From positions 8,589,316-8,653,315 of the forward strand of contig NC_134955.1 of the NCBI RefSeq assembly GCF_965638725.1: 64,000 bases of DNA, written 5' to 3'. The number at the start of each line of letters is the position of its first letter. The stretch's first letter is position 1. This document shows positions 38,901 to 52,038 of this stretch, piece after piece. The notes below the pieces were generated by a model. It saw only the letters and a list, made by a program, of their open reading frames with translations, was not told the origin of the DNA and searched no databases. The translations under genes were made by a program, and so were the position numbers. The DNA comes from Aptenodytes patagonicus. Its lineage: Eukaryota > Chordata > Aves > Sphenisciformes > Spheniscidae.

Positions 38901-41567
38901 GTTCTCTGTAATGAGCTGTAACTATTGTGTAATATAACCATCACATGCTTGGGATTGAATGTTTTGTTGCAAGCTGCTTGAAAAAGGTCACAGATATGCT
39001 TTGAAAACAATTGGGACACTTCTCAAGTTGCAAAGTTTGTTGTGTTTCTGTCCCTAAGGTCTTAAATCTCATAGCTGTAGGTAGCAATGAGGAAAGTTAT
39101 GAGTCTTGCTTAGTTGTTTACATGTACTACTGGCAAAGAAAAATTACAATAGCAAAATAAGAAAGAATTACAAGTTCACAGCAGTTTTCTTAGGAAACTT
39201 GAAGATTTTACCTCTTCCTTTTGATTCTATCAATGTTCCTGCTACTTTTTCCTGTTGTCTGTTTTTTGCTTAATTTACTATTACTATTGCTCATTGTGAT
39301 ATGAATATGTAAGCATGGTGACTGCAATAGTTTTACATTCCGTGTAATAGAATGCACTTGTACAAACTGTTCACTACATCTGATAATGTAAAGCCAATCC
39401 TCTGACCTGAGTTTGCCTTTAGCAACCAGGATATGTGCACATATGTTACAACTCTGGCTTGTAGAAAGAGACAGTACAATCAATGATCTGAAAATATCGT
39501 GAGAATTTTGACTGTGCTGACATACTGTTTGACAAACAAATTCTCTCGTGCAAGCAATTTAAAAGCAGAAGAGACACTACTTCTGTGGTGGCTACAAGTG
39601 AGCTTTTTATAACCAAGATTTTAAGTCCTTATTGCCATGAGGCAATACATTACTCATGGCTGTTTTCATAGTACATCTTTTGGGTTCATTTGCATTTATC
39701 TCATGAACAAATAGAATGAAACAAAAATTGGTGGATTAGAACATGGGGATTTCATGAGTGATTCTAACTTTCCAATAAACAGTACTTATAGTTGGGGTTT
39801 TTTTAAATATCTGGGAAATGCTTGATAACTTGATAAGTTTGCCGTAAATATTGAGGCATTTGTACAGCTTGACTCAAGAGCATAGCTTAAAAAATCCGTG
39901 ATGTGTTGAACTACAACTATGAAATTAGTAGCTGACTAAACATTTGCACTGTGGTGTACTGCTCAAATTGTGGTACATGAGGACATGACGACAAAGTGAT
40001 TCTGTTGTGGTTTTAATTCAGGTGTTATTATGTGACAATATTAGCACTTTTTGACCTATGGGAGAGAAATTTGCGTTTTCTCTTCCTTCTGGGCATATAT
40101 CAACATTACAGGTGCTACAGACATTCATAGTCCCACCAGCAGAGCTAAAGATTAAGACGTTGATCCAATCCCTATTGGAATCAATTTCAAGTGAAGTTTA
40201 ATGAGCTCTTAAATTGATAGACTGAATTATCCTGTTCACTAGAGTCCATCTATGCAGTCCAGAACTGACTTCTTTTATCAAGAGGTTTGGATATTGTGCT
40301 GATGTGATTCAGTTTGCTCCTAACTTGCTTTTAAAGCAGTATGTAATTGCAGAAGACATACTTCAGTTTCCTTCATGCAAAACGCTGCAGTAGGCTAGTT
40401 ACATATGGCCATCAGAACACTTCCAGGAATTTTGAGCTTTCCTGTCACAGTGTTATATGATTGTGCAATAAAATATTTGTAATCTGATTTCAAGTTATTC
40501 CAATACTTTCAGTCTTGGAACGCAGATTATAAAACAGTTTACTCTTCACCTAAAAAAAAAAAGAATTCTTCTTTCACCATCTTTGTTAAAATTCCTTCTT
40601 GGGACAGCCATTTACACTGCTGTTACATAATTATGCTTGCTGTCTCTTCAAGGAGGAAATAAAGCAGTCAGGATGGGAGTTCATAGTTGGTTTTTTTTCC
40701 TGGTCCTCCACACTGTTGAGATCAATGGGATAAGAATCTGTGTATCAAAACATATTGGGAGTATTCTATTCTGTCTATTATTCATTCAGTCATCTGTGAC
40801 TGGAACATAAGCATTGATTGTAATTGTTTAAGCAAAAAGAAAAATAATAGTGGCCATGTATAAATCCGTCAAAATGTATTTTTATTTTTGAACAAATATT
40901 TTAATCAGCTGCATTCAGAGTTGTTTTTATGTCCAAGACATACTATAAAAGACTTTAATAGTATATTTTTTCAGGTGTGTGTTATGATGTTTATGATCTG
41001 TCAGTCCAGGTTTCATTGGGTGAAGTCTTACCTGCCTTATTGTCATGTCTGTTTTCAGTAATAAGATAAAAACCAGTGGAGCCAGGATTTTGCCTGGTTG
41101 ACCTGGGTGGGAATTTGCTAGCCTCTTCATAGGTCACTTTACATACATGGTTCTTGGTACAAAGGAATATCACTTGGTAGTGATTATTACAGATTTAATT
41201 TGAAGAATGTTTACTCGCTTGAGTCATCCAAGTAAAAATTCACTGGCTCAGACCATACATCATTGTAGTAGTACTTGAGCGTAGTTGCGTAGAGCTCTGC
41301 AGGATCTTTTTACCACAATGATGATAGTACAGTATATTGTGAAAGTAATTGTAATGTGTAATATATAATTACATGTAATGTATAATTATTTCATAATAGA
41401 GAATTGTAGGAAGTATTGCAAAGGTAATTAAAATGTTGTTCACTTTTATATTTTTAAATTCCCCGTTATCACCTCTCTTTGACTTATAAACTAAGAAAAC
41501 TTAATTGTTCTCTAACATAGTATTAAAATGTAGTCTTACTTTATTCTTCATTTTGTTTTGTTTCCAG
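35908..41567 (+). other. ELP4: ELP4 intron 1 (5.7 kb)
   Basis: Intron between ELP4 exons 1 and 2. Its first ~280 bp belong to the CpG island. An old CR1 fragment lies at 37605-38210, and a 12-bp perfect palindrome (ATTACATGTAAT) at 41368-41379. The remainder is AT-rich with no recognised features. Confidence 0.9.
37605..38210 (-). mobile_element. old CR1 LINE 3' fragment
   Basis: On the minus strand this decodes to the end of a CR1 ORF2: ALIRSHLEYNIQFWAPQYKK is visible in the frame that ends at 38008, matching the CR1 post-RT region. It is followed by the Lys/Arg- and Leu-rich tail and the CR1 3' UTR-like sequence. The octamer tail is no longer clean and the frame is broken in several places, so it is an older insertion than those at 50-56 kb. 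It is 5'-truncated, as most CR1 copies are. Confidence 0.85.
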
Positions 41568-41603
41568 GTGGAGGCGTAGCTGTTGGAACCCTTCTTCTTA
41601 TTG
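41568..41603 (+). CDS. ELP4: ELP4 coding exon 2 (36-nt exon)
   Basis: A 36-bp exon flanked by TTGTTTCCAG and GTTAGT. It begins with GT, completing a Gly codon with the last base of exon 1, and reads GGGVAVGTLLLI before leaving one base (G) for exon 3. This is the conserved glycine-rich loop following the first strand of Elp4, the position of the P-loop in the RecA fold. Both boundaries are phase 1, so skipping would preserve frame. Identification rests on seamless joining of exons 1-2-3 into the vertebrate Elp4 sequence. Confidence 0.93.
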
Positions 41604-42361
41604 GTTAGTATAGAATATATAGATACTTAAAGCCATATCCTGATAAGTTTTGCTCGTTGTAATGTATTTATCAAATAACCTGTCTTTTCATTGTTTTTTA
41701 AACTCAGACTTTAAGAAAGTATAACTCTCAGGCCCCTTCACTTTGGATAGCCTTCAGAGTGTACTATTGTCTATTTCAAGAATTACTGGAGGTGATCAAA
41801 ACCTTACCTCTAGACAGGTTTGAGCCCCCAAGAAGAACACTGCAGAATTCTGTTTGAAAGCAGGGCATTTAGCAAATTTCAGGACTTTTTAGGAAAATAT
41901 TCAAATTACTGAAGATCATCTAAATGACTTGATTTCCTGTAAGATTCAGACTGTTTATCATGACAAAGATTTTTTTTTTTTTTTAATTTGGCTTTCTGAG
42001 GAAGATGTGAAATACAGAATCTTTTTAATCTTTTGGTTGCCAGAATCAACTAAGAGAAAGCTGATGGAAGCCTGCTTTCTGTCAGGATGTGGATGAGGCA
42101 CACTGAGATGATTAAATAGGTTACAACAGAACTCCCTTTGCAGACTACATTGAAACTGTCTTTGTAGACTGTACCATGTCTCCATTGCAGCCAAGATGCC
42201 CAGCTTTCCTTTCTGTTTAAAGTGTAGCAAAGGGGAAAAGGACTATTGTACACATACATCTTGTCTTCATATCCCCAGGGTACGTACTGGACCTTAGAGG
42301 CAAGAAACATTTCCCAGCCCCCTCAGTTTAAGCATAGCCACCAAAAACACAATTGCGAGGG

Positions 42362-42393
42362 AAGACTAACTTCTTACAAGTTAGTCTTGTAAG
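42362..42393. repeat. two overlapping, mutually exclusive inverted repeats
   Basis: AAGACTAACTT (42362-42372) pairs exactly with AAGTTAGTCTT (42378-42388) around the loop CTTAC. CTTACAAG (42373-42380) pairs exactly with CTTGTAAG (42386-42393) around TTAGT. The two stems share bases, so only one can form at a time. Located in ELP4 intron 2. Confidence 0.85.
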
Positions 42394-43249
42394 TGCTCAC
42401 AGTTTCAGCATATAAGTAAAGATGATCGTCGTTACAGAAGAGAAATTGAAGGAGGTACCATCTGATATGTCACATCAGTTCATTAATCTTGGCGTTCTAA
42501 GGATACAAAACTACTTCAAAGTGATGTAAGGGCTGAACGGTGATAGAAATGTGATTTTTTTCCTATTTTAAATGTTTATCAGATTAATGTTTTTTTATGA
42601 GAAACTTTCAAGCTTGTTACTTTCCTAGCAAAAAGAACTGATATTACAGGAAAAAAATGAAAGGTTATTAGAGAAACACCTGTAGTTATGTGGAAAACAT
42701 CTGCATCTGTAATCTGTGTTCACATCTTAAAACAGTATAACAATTTAAATACTACTTTTTAATACCAAATTGCTGGAACAGAGAACTAGGAACCTAGGGA
42801 CAACAGATCTAGCTTTTAGTCACTTTTAGTCACTGCAATTCTCTGAACTGTTGGGAGTCTAGAAAGTTGTGTGATTGTTTTCTCCCACTGAATAAGAGGT
42901 AAAATACCTCAATTTCCTTATTTGTAGGAGTGATGAAAACATGTATCACATTGCAAAGCTATTTGAGATACGACAAGCAATGTCTGAGTGCCTACATATT
43001 AAGTGCCAAAAATCCTGCATTAAAGCCTTAAAAATGAATTTATTATTTTAAGTTAAAACAGTGGATTACAGGGAGACAAATGTCAATAGATTTGAAATTG
43101 GTAGGTAAAATCTGGAAGATAAAAGTAAAAAAGATGTTATTACAGATAAAAATGCCAGTTTCTCACTGCAGAAGATTGAAAGTGTAGTAAGGCGCCATTT
43201 TGGCTAAATCCTGAGCTTTTGAATGCCTCACAGGTTGTTGAGGATCAGT

Positions 43250-43935
43250 GCAAAATTGTAAAATGGGACTGTAGAGACAAAATCTGAAAAACTCAGGTAC
43301 AGAGTAAGATACAACTAGCAAGAACTATCCAGAGTAATACAGATTTTTCTTAAGTACCTCAATAGTTATGAGAAGTCCAAGAGGATTGGTTGGTTACTTG
43401 ACAAAGCGGAAAAGCTAGTCATAGTTGATATTGAGAAAGGGGAAAACTGTAAAAATTTTTGTATTAATCTTCACCCAGAAGGAGCGCTGAAATCTCATGA
43501 CTATCGTAATTGAGAACAGTGACTAGATTTCAGCTTTGCCTAGGGAAAAAGCAGACTAATGTATGCCTAGGTGATTTGGGTGATTTCAAATAGATGGCGC
43601 CTGCAGAGTGTTTTAAGAGGTTGCTGATAAAGTGTTAGGACCATTAGTATTTATGAGAACTGGTAGAGGACAGTGAAGGAAAGAAGGAACTGGAAGATTA
43701 GAAAATACAAATACAGTTTTTATTTTTGAATGCTGTTGGAGGAGTCGCTGAACTATAGCTCAGAAGAAAAGAAGGCTATAAGTAGCAGCTGGTATGTTGA
43801 ATAAACTTTCTGTATGAGAGAATGAACTTGTGGATAGACGATAAGCAGGACATGCCATTTATCTTCACTTTAGTAATGCTTCTGACACTATTTCAAATGG
43901 CATTCTCATAATCAAAGCTAGGAACCATACTTTGT
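43250..43935 (+). mobile_element. ancient CR1/L3-like LINE fragment (reverse transcriptase region)
   Basis: The plus strand shows a decayed non-LTR ORF2. At about 43850-43920 one frame reads HAIYLHFSNASDTISNGIL, clearly derived from the [13 protein letters not shown] block of CR1/L3-type reverse transcriptase. It is preceded by ELVDR-like codons as in that family. Upstream sequence around 43320-43500 resembles the linker before the RT (FLKYLN..., then lysine/glutamate-rich DIEKG), and 43640-43720 resembles the block before the fingers. Many stops and indels show great age. Boundaries are approximate. Opposite orientation to the younger CR1 copies nearby. Confidence 0.65.
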
Positions 43936-46401
43936 GTTCATTTCTACTATGCATTCTTGGTGTTTATAACGCAAACTAGCTCCACAACTTAAGAGATTAC
44001 CATTGCATCCTTCCCATTATATCTTTTTTGATGTTCTGAAGTAGGCTTTTTACTTCCAAGAAGTTTAGTCTCCTGATCACTTGAAAGTATTTCTAGTAAT
44101 ATCGTTTAGAATTCATTGGCATGAAATTTATGCAAAGACAAAAACATCATGTCTCTAGTGATAGGCACCAGTAGGCTAGCAGCTGTTCAGAGTGTGGCTT
44201 TTCAGCCTTAAGAAAGATTTAATCAGTAATTTTCAGTCATTTTCTGAAAGGGATGAAAACAGTGTGGTCCCAACATTTTATCTATGTTTACTTTCACGGT
44301 GGAATGACAGCTGTCACTTGGGAGACTGGTCTGCATTTGTATCTAGAATTTTGGTTAAAATATTTTGAATTGTTGTAATATTTTGAATTAGTCTTAACAC
44401 TAAAGAACCTAACAGTGAGATTTGGGGAGAACTTACTTGAAATCTGTTTTAGCCACTATTGGGATTACTTCATGTTATCTTTTGTTGGTATAGGGCTCGT
44501 GAACCTGCACTAGAGGCTGAACAGCATTTTCTGTTTGCCAGTGAGCAAGGTAATTGCTCTTATTATGGCTTGTTGTTACTTTAAGGCTAGTTTTTATTTC
44601 TACATTTTATCCATCATTAGAGACAGGTGTTGTTGTCTCACTGAATCTTAGAAAATATTGATTTTTCTGTAAAGTGTATAAATTAGTGTATATTGTGGTG
44701 CAGATTAAGTAACTTGAATAGTTGCCTACCAGAAAAAATAACTGACATTACCTCATTCCATATAGGCCACTATCTGTGTAATGGCTACCATTTAAGTTCA
44801 GATTTTTTGAGAAAACTGAATTGATACAGCAGTTCACTATTGCTGAAAGAAGTTGTCCAAATCCTTCTCCCCGTTCTTGGCTGTGCAATCTTGTTGTTCC
44901 TTGAGCTGGTGCTAGTGCTTTTCAACTCTCAGCTCTCCAAGTTGACAGAAAACTCACCCAGTTAAAGAGTGGAGACTTTTCTGTCTGCTTAGTGACCTGA
45001 ATCAGCTCACTAACATGCAAGATGAGTACCAGAGCTAGCACAAGGGAAAGAAGGACTGCACAGTGAGGACTAGGAGAGAAAGTAGATGGCCTTTTTCAAG
45101 GCAGAAAGTGCCAGTTAAGCTTAATTTTCTCATGAAATTTCACCCAAATTTCTGTGAATTCAGGAAAAATGATAGAAGTTTTATCTCTTACTGCTTTCAA
45201 TGAAGATCTTGCTTTTCTCACTCAGTTTGAGAAGAGCTGCAATCTTGCTATGGACAAAGGAAGAAGAAAAAAATGTTAGAACCTGTCATATATTACACAG
45301 ATCAGAGATTATGAAACTAGATGAGTTTTGTTTTGTCTTCCCATTACAATATTCACTGCCCCTTCCAGTAGATGAACTGGGTGGCATCAAATGAACCTAC
45401 TAGCTGGAAAATTGTCATTAAACAAAAGAAAGTTGTTCTTCAGATGGTATGCAATTAAGTGGTGGAATACTTCGCCATAGGGTGTTGTGGATGTAAAAAA
45501 AAATCATGGTCTCAGAGGGAAACTGGGCAGCTTGATGGAGGAGAAAGCCATTTGCATTTCTAGGTTAGTGGATACTAAATCCGGCTATGGAAGTCCTTGA
45601 GCTACAAATGGTGGGAGTCTGAGCAAGTGCTTGGGTGAAGCATCACATTTACTTGTTCAGTTCTTACTACCTCTTCCTAAATATCTGCTTTTGGCTACTG
45701 TTGAGCATAGGGTTAGCTATCCATTTGACCTGACCTTAATGGCACCAGATGAAGCGAGTACAAAGGCAGTGAGCTTTGTGTTCTAATGAAAGAGATGACA
45801 AGACTCAATGATTTGAAAATGATAGGATTTTTACCTGGATTTTTTTTTCCCTTCCTCTTGAGTGCATAGCTGGCAATACTCAGTGGTGGGTTTTAATTTA
45901 CTTATCCGTCACATTGGTTGTTTATTTGTGATCTGATATTAAACTTAGCTTCACAGAAACATGAAGGAGAATCTCTCTTTTAGATTTGAAAGCTAATTTT
46001 TTTCCCGAATAAAAGTTACCATATATTATTTTGAAACATACAATTATATACAAAAAGTCTTAAAGTAAGAACTATATTTATTCATGACTCATTGGTCTAA
46101 AAATGTTTAGACTAATTTTTAAAGTTGGTGCAGGAAGAATTGTAACTGCATTGTTAGAATATCCTGTCAATATACAAAAAAATTCTGTCATGAGATTAGT
46201 CTAGGCAAGCTTAATTTTATACAGGATTGAAGCTGTCAGTGATAAACCTCCTAGGAAGATCTTTCTGCGTTGTACTCCAAGTGTTATAAAAAGGTTAAAT
46301 TCTTCCCCCTTCCTTCAACATTCTCTAAGGCAAGAATAAATTGCATTACTGTTAGCTTAGCTCCCTTTGCAAATTAAATGCTCATCTTCATTATTTGACA
46401 C

Positions 46402-46429
46402 ATTATCTTGGTTAATTTAACCAAATAAT
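46402..46429. repeat. 28-bp near-perfect palindrome
   Basis: ATTAT, a single unpaired C, then TTGGTTAA / T / TTAACCAA and ATAAT form a 13-bp stem with a 1-nt centre and one bulge. The GGTTAATTTAACC centre resembles but does not match an HNF1 site, since its half-sites are too close. Confidence 0.8.
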
Positions 46430-49400
46430 AGTAGATTCAGGGTATTAAAATATTTATTTTAACTATTGTGTTCTGGAGATATAGTAATGGCACAGGTTAC
46501 TTGATAAGACTGTAAAATATTGTTTGAAATATAAGTGCACAATTTTTTAAAATTTAATTCATAATAAAGAGCATCATGATTTTCAGTTGAACTTAATTCT
46601 ATAATATATTCTTTTGACAGTGTGTTATTTATATGAGAATTAGAGAGTTGAGGCACATGGTAGTCTCATGCAAGATCCTAGCTACTAGAGGAATTTGAAA
46701 CTTCCTGGGTTTTGTTGGTATAGCAAGAATGTTTTGGATTTTAACTAGTACTTTAATTTCAAAAGGTCTTACTGTACTGGGTTTATAAGAAGTGGTAAAA
46801 CAAGCATTCTGACTCTACGTGAAATGAAATTTGAACACTATCAAAACAGTTTGTTCAATATGAATGTGAGGCCACTTGTTTTGTTGTTTCATCTTGAACT
46901 GCTCCAGATTAGCTTTCTAGAAGAATCTCCCCTTTCAAAACAAACAAGTAGTACAGCTGTTGATTAAGCACACTCCTTTTCCCCCTCCCCTCTCCAATGT
47001 ACTCCAGCCTGTTGTATGTCTGTTTTGCCAGCCTCAGGAAGAGTTTCCAGAAGGATGTTATTTTGTTTTTTAAATATAAGCCTTGTTTATATAACACATT
47101 CTGTATAGTGAGTTACAGTGCACTCAAATAGGTCTGTCCTGGGTACCCTATGAGAACCTATTCTTACATACCTTTAAGATGCTCTAGATTTGACAAGGTC
47201 ATTGACAGCTAAATGTTTTAAAGATTATCGGTAGGAGGGGTTTTGTTGGTAGCTGAGGTCAATTATTAAAAGTTAAAGTTGTCTGGTTAAAAGCAGGTCT
47301 ATACTTGCACGTTCTGAGCCTTGAAGCAGTTTCAGCTACTTTAATTAGCTACTATTATTTTTGCTAGACATGCAATTTAACCTGACTGGTAAGAGCTCTC
47401 TTCAATTGTCAATATAATTGAATTTATCACCTTTTTAAAGTTGAAAAAGATAATCTCCGGAGAGGTACAAAACAGTGATTTGCTAAATATAATTCTACAA
47501 AATACAAGTTACCAGAATTCACCTTCCTGAAGTATGGCCAAATGCCAAATATTGTAGCTTATATGTTTGACAACTCCATTTTGGCATGTGCTAATTAAAT
47601 GCAAGTGACACAGAGTATATCCCCTCAAGCTTAGTAAATGTGGACATTAGTAAAGTATCTTTTAAATGGAATTTCAGATTATTAAAATAATCACATCTTA
47701 TAACCTGCAGCAATTCAGAGAGATGTTTCATAGCTACGGAAAGACACACCTTAGGTCACAGTACCATACTGTAGAACTATCTGGTGAAAAAATGATCAAT
47801 ACTGATAGACTATGACAGGCTTTTGGCAGCTTTAGGGCAACCTGTCTAGACTTTGTACAGGGGAAAAAAACCAAGCTATCTATAAATTACATTGTTGCAG
47901 TCTTATTTTTTCCTCTTATAATTCTCATCATTTTAAGCAATTATACTACAAATTATCTCTGGAGTTTTCAAAGACCTTCGTGCCGTTTAGTATACTGATG
48001 TTTAAAAGTCAGCTATTATAAATTTGATCTATACATATCTGTTATCTTATGGTGGATTTTCTTCCTGACTTTTTGTTCCTTTTCAAGTCATAGTGTTTAT
48101 CCTCCATCCCTCCCTTGGAACAGGAATACCTCTGTGCAGCGGGAGCGTTTATAGCTAGAGATTTTTTCTTAAGGCCATATATTTACATATCAATTTCCAT
48201 AATTAGATGAGATTTTTGTCCTTGATTTTTATATAAATTATATATTTACAGTGCCTCACTTATACCTGCTTGTTCTCTTGTGTGCTCTAGCTAAACTCCA
48301 GTGCCTTAAAATTTTGTATCTAATTCCATGACCCACTGATTTCTCTGAGTAGTGGCTACAGACAGTCCATGCACAAAGGTGTTGAGAATGTCTCTTATGT
48401 GTTCAGTAGCCTATACAGTCTAGCGGTGAAAAGAGCCATAAATAGGAATTGGTCTTTATCCTTAGTTTTCAACATGGTTATATGTTGGAATTCATTGCAC
48501 TGAAACTGACAGTACTACTTTTTCTCCATGACTATTTCAGCCATGAAAGCATGTTGTTGTAGAAAGAGACCAATGGATAATGATCACAATAAACTATTTT
48601 ATTTATGTCCTTATCTGTAGGATCAGAAGAGGTTTTGTCCTGGAGACAATATGCATAACTTCTAAGTAAATAATCTCTTTTCCTTGTATAGTTTTACGCT
48701 TCAGTAGTTACTCACCTGCTACTTAGCTGTAGAACACTCTTTGTTCAAAAAGAATCAGAAAGCTGCGGACTGTTGTGTGACTTGCAGTGACTGGACCCAG
48801 AAAAGAGTCTGCAGCTGCGAGAGTCTTATTTGTTTATGTGCCTTATTAGCTAGAAGTAAAGTTCACAATGAAGGCTGCTGACGGGACAGCTCTTTAGCAT
48901 GGAGGCTAAGAATAAAGATTTGGGCCAGGCTTGTCTTAAGTATCTTGGCTGACTAAAATGCACTTAAGTGTTAGTTCCTACACATATAGAATGGAGATAG
49001 TTCTTTTGAACGTGGGTGTAATTTGGAAAAATAAAGGTAACAGTTGAGAATTTATCCTAGCCATCAAAATAGTAAGTCGAAGCATTATCAGAAAGCAAAT
49101 ATACTTCAAAGTATTTCATTCAATTTATCTATGAAAGTAATCAGTGAGCTACTGAAATACCTCTGCTAAATGATTTGTTTGTTTATTTACAAGAAGAAAG
49201 CTGTACTCCTATGGTTTTGAATAGTAACGTTACTATTGAAGCCAGGGTACAATGGATGCTATCAAAAAAGCCCCATATGGGTGCACTTTAGATCTTTTGA
49301 GTACCACAAAAGTTTAGTGACCTAGAAATGAATCAATAAAAAGCCATCCTCTATGTGACAAATTGAAGAACTGAGGGATTCTTACAGATGCATTGACTTT

Positions 49401-50077
49401 AACAATTCAAGATACACTGTTTGTAAAGGCTTTCTGAGACACATTTAATCCTTAGAGTACTATAGCAGACTATGAGGTGTTTTATATTTAGATCACTCTC
49501 CAATAGTTCATTTCGTATTTTTACTGTAACTTTAGTGTTATGAAAATCAATGTAAGAAGACTAAAGGAAAGGCTAATGCTAAAATGATGTGTCCTTACAC
49601 TGAATGTAAATATTTTTTATTTGCTAAAATGAAAATTCCTTATTGTTTTGCCAAATATGTTTTGGAAGGGTATGGCAGTGTAAGAACCTCTTTAGTCCTG
49701 TTATATTACGAATAAGTCTATCACTCAACAAAATGAATTATAATCTTGGATAGGTCAGTAAGAGGGTTTCTATCCCTGTTTCCCATTGCTTCACGTCTAT
49801 AGTTTGTTCTAACATTTCAGCATTTCAAATAAAATTTGAGTAAAAATTCTTCTTAACTACTACAGCCTTATTTCCTCTTAGTTTTAGTTAAATAATCATC
49901 AACACAGAGTATGATTTCTTATATTTATCCATGCTTTATGGAGTTTCCATGTTATGTTTGGCACTTGAGCATGTTTACTGTCTAAGGAATAATTAATATC
50001 AAAAATGATGATCCAGAAAGACTCTCTGTATAGTTGCAGGCACATACACAAACCATAAAACACTTGGACTAAATGAG

Positions 50078-51917
50078 ATCATAGAATCATAGAATAGTTT
50101 GGGTTGGAAGGGCCTTTAAAGGTCATCTAGTCCAACCCCCCTGCCGTGGGCAGGGACATCTTCAACTAGATCAGGTTGCTCAGAGCCCCATCCAACCTGA
50201 CCTTGAATGTTTCCAGGGATGGGGCATCCACCACCTCTGTGGGCAACCTGGGCCAGTGTTTCATCACCCTCAGTGTAAAACAGTTCTTCCTTATATCTAG
50301 CCTATACCTACTCCCCTTTAGTTTAAAGCCATTCCCCCTTGTCCTGTCGCCACAGGCCCTGCTAAAGAGTTTGACGCCATCTTTTTTATAAGCCCCCTTT
50401 AAGTACTGATAGGCTGCAATAAGGTCTCCCCAAAACCTTCTCTTCTCTAAGCTGAACAACCCCAACTCTCTCAGCCTTTCTTCATAGGAGAGGTGTTCCA
50501 TCCCCGTGATCATTTTCATGGCCTCCTCTGGACCTGCTCCAACAGGTCCATGTCTTTCTTGTGCTGAGGACTCCAGAGCTGGACGCAGTACTCCAGATGG
50601 GGTCTCACCAGAGCAGAGTCGAGGGGCAGAATTGCCTTCCTCGACCTACTGGCCACGCTTCTTTGGATGCAGCCCAGGATATGATTGGCCTTCTGGGCTG
50701 CGAGCGCACATTGTCGGCTTATGTCCAGCTTTTCATCCACCAGTACCCCCAAGTCCTTCTCGGCAGGGCTGCTCTCAATCCCTTCATCCCCCAGCCTGTA
50801 TTGATACCGGGGGTTGCCCTGATCCAGGTGCAGGACCTTGCCCTTGGCCTTGTTAAACCTCATGAGGTTCACACAGGCCCACTTCTCGAGCTTGTCCAGG
50901 TCCGTCTGGATGGCATCCCTTCCCTCTGGCGTGTCGACTGCACCACTCGGCTCGGTGTCATCTGCAAACTTGCTGAGGGTGCACTCGATCCCACTGTCTG
51001 TGTCATTGATGAAGATATTAAACAGTACCGGTCCCAATACGGACCCCTGTGGGACGCCACTCGTCACCAACCTCCATCTGGACATTGAGCTGTTGACCAC
51101 TACCCTCTGGATGTGACCATCTAACCAATTCCTCACCCTTTACTGAACAGTCCACCCATCAAATCCATACCTCTCCAGTTTAGAGAGAAGGACGTTGTGG
51201 GGGACCGTGTCAAAGGCCTTACAGAGGTCCAGATAGACGACATCTGTAGCCCTTCCCATGTCTATTGATGTAGTCACTCCATCATAGAAGGCCACTAGGT
51301 TAGTCAGGCAGGACTTGCCCTTGGTGAAGCCATGGTGGCTGTCTCCAATCACCTCCCTCTCCTCCGTGTGCCTTAGCATAGCTTCCAGGAGGAAGCTATG
51401 ATCTTCCATGATCTTCCCAGGCACAGAGGTGAGACTGACTGGCCTGTAGTTCCCCGGGTCTTCCTTTTTTCCCTTTTTAAAAATGGAGGTTGTTTCCCCT
51501 TCTCCAGTCAGTGGGAACTTCACCGGACTGCCACGACTTCTCAAATGTGATGGATAGTGGCTTAGCAAATTCATCTGCCAGTTTCTTCAGGACCCGCAGA
51601 TGGATCTCATTGGGTCCCATGCACCTTCGGGTGCCTTAGATGGTCTTGAACCTGATGTTCTCCCACAGTGGGTGGCTCTTCATACTCCCAGTCCCCGCCT
51701 TTGCCTTCCGTGGCTTGGGCGGTGAGGCTTGAGCACTCGCCGGTGAAGACTGAGGCAAAAAGTCATTGAGTACCTCCGCCTTCTCCATATCCCAGGTAAC
51801 CAGGTCTCCCGTTTCATTCCGGAGAGGGCCCACATTTTCCCTAGTCTTCCTTTTATCCCCGACATACCTACAGAATCTTTTCTTGTTGCCCTGATACTGG
51901 CTTATACTCCATTGAAT
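50078..51917 (-). mobile_element. 5'-truncated CR1 LINE copy, decayed (copy A)
   Basis: A minus-strand CR1 whose 3' end is the ATTCTATG octamer pair at 50078-50095, followed by the canonical CR1 3' UTR and the ORF2 C terminus. Going right, the RT palm is seen: [19 protein letters not shown] and KFADDT (open at 50516-51136), then [14 protein letters not shown] and KGKSCLTNL (51140-51574). Beyond that is part of the linker before the RT (51636-51915). The frame is broken by an in-frame TAA near 51140, a frameshift near 50515 and other lesions. Nothing upstream of the linker is present, so it is 5'-truncated. Its truncated edge abuts copy B. Confidence 0.93.
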
Positions 51918-52038
51918 GTCATAGAATCATAGAATCATTAAGATTGGAAAAGACCTCTAAGATCATCGAGTCCAACCGTCGACCCAACACCACCATGCCC
52001 ACTAAACCATGTCCCTAAGTGCCTCATCTACACATCTT

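Noticed and set aside
44490..44552. Possible small exon with AG and GT borders near 44490-44552 in ELP4 intron 2
   Set aside because: Exons 2 and 3 join seamlessly into the conserved Elp4 sequence without it, and its translation contains stops.
50166..51136. Plus-strand open frames across the CR1 copies (also 52009-52602 and 53954-54394)
   Set aside because: Antisense shadows of the minus-strand CR1 ORF2.
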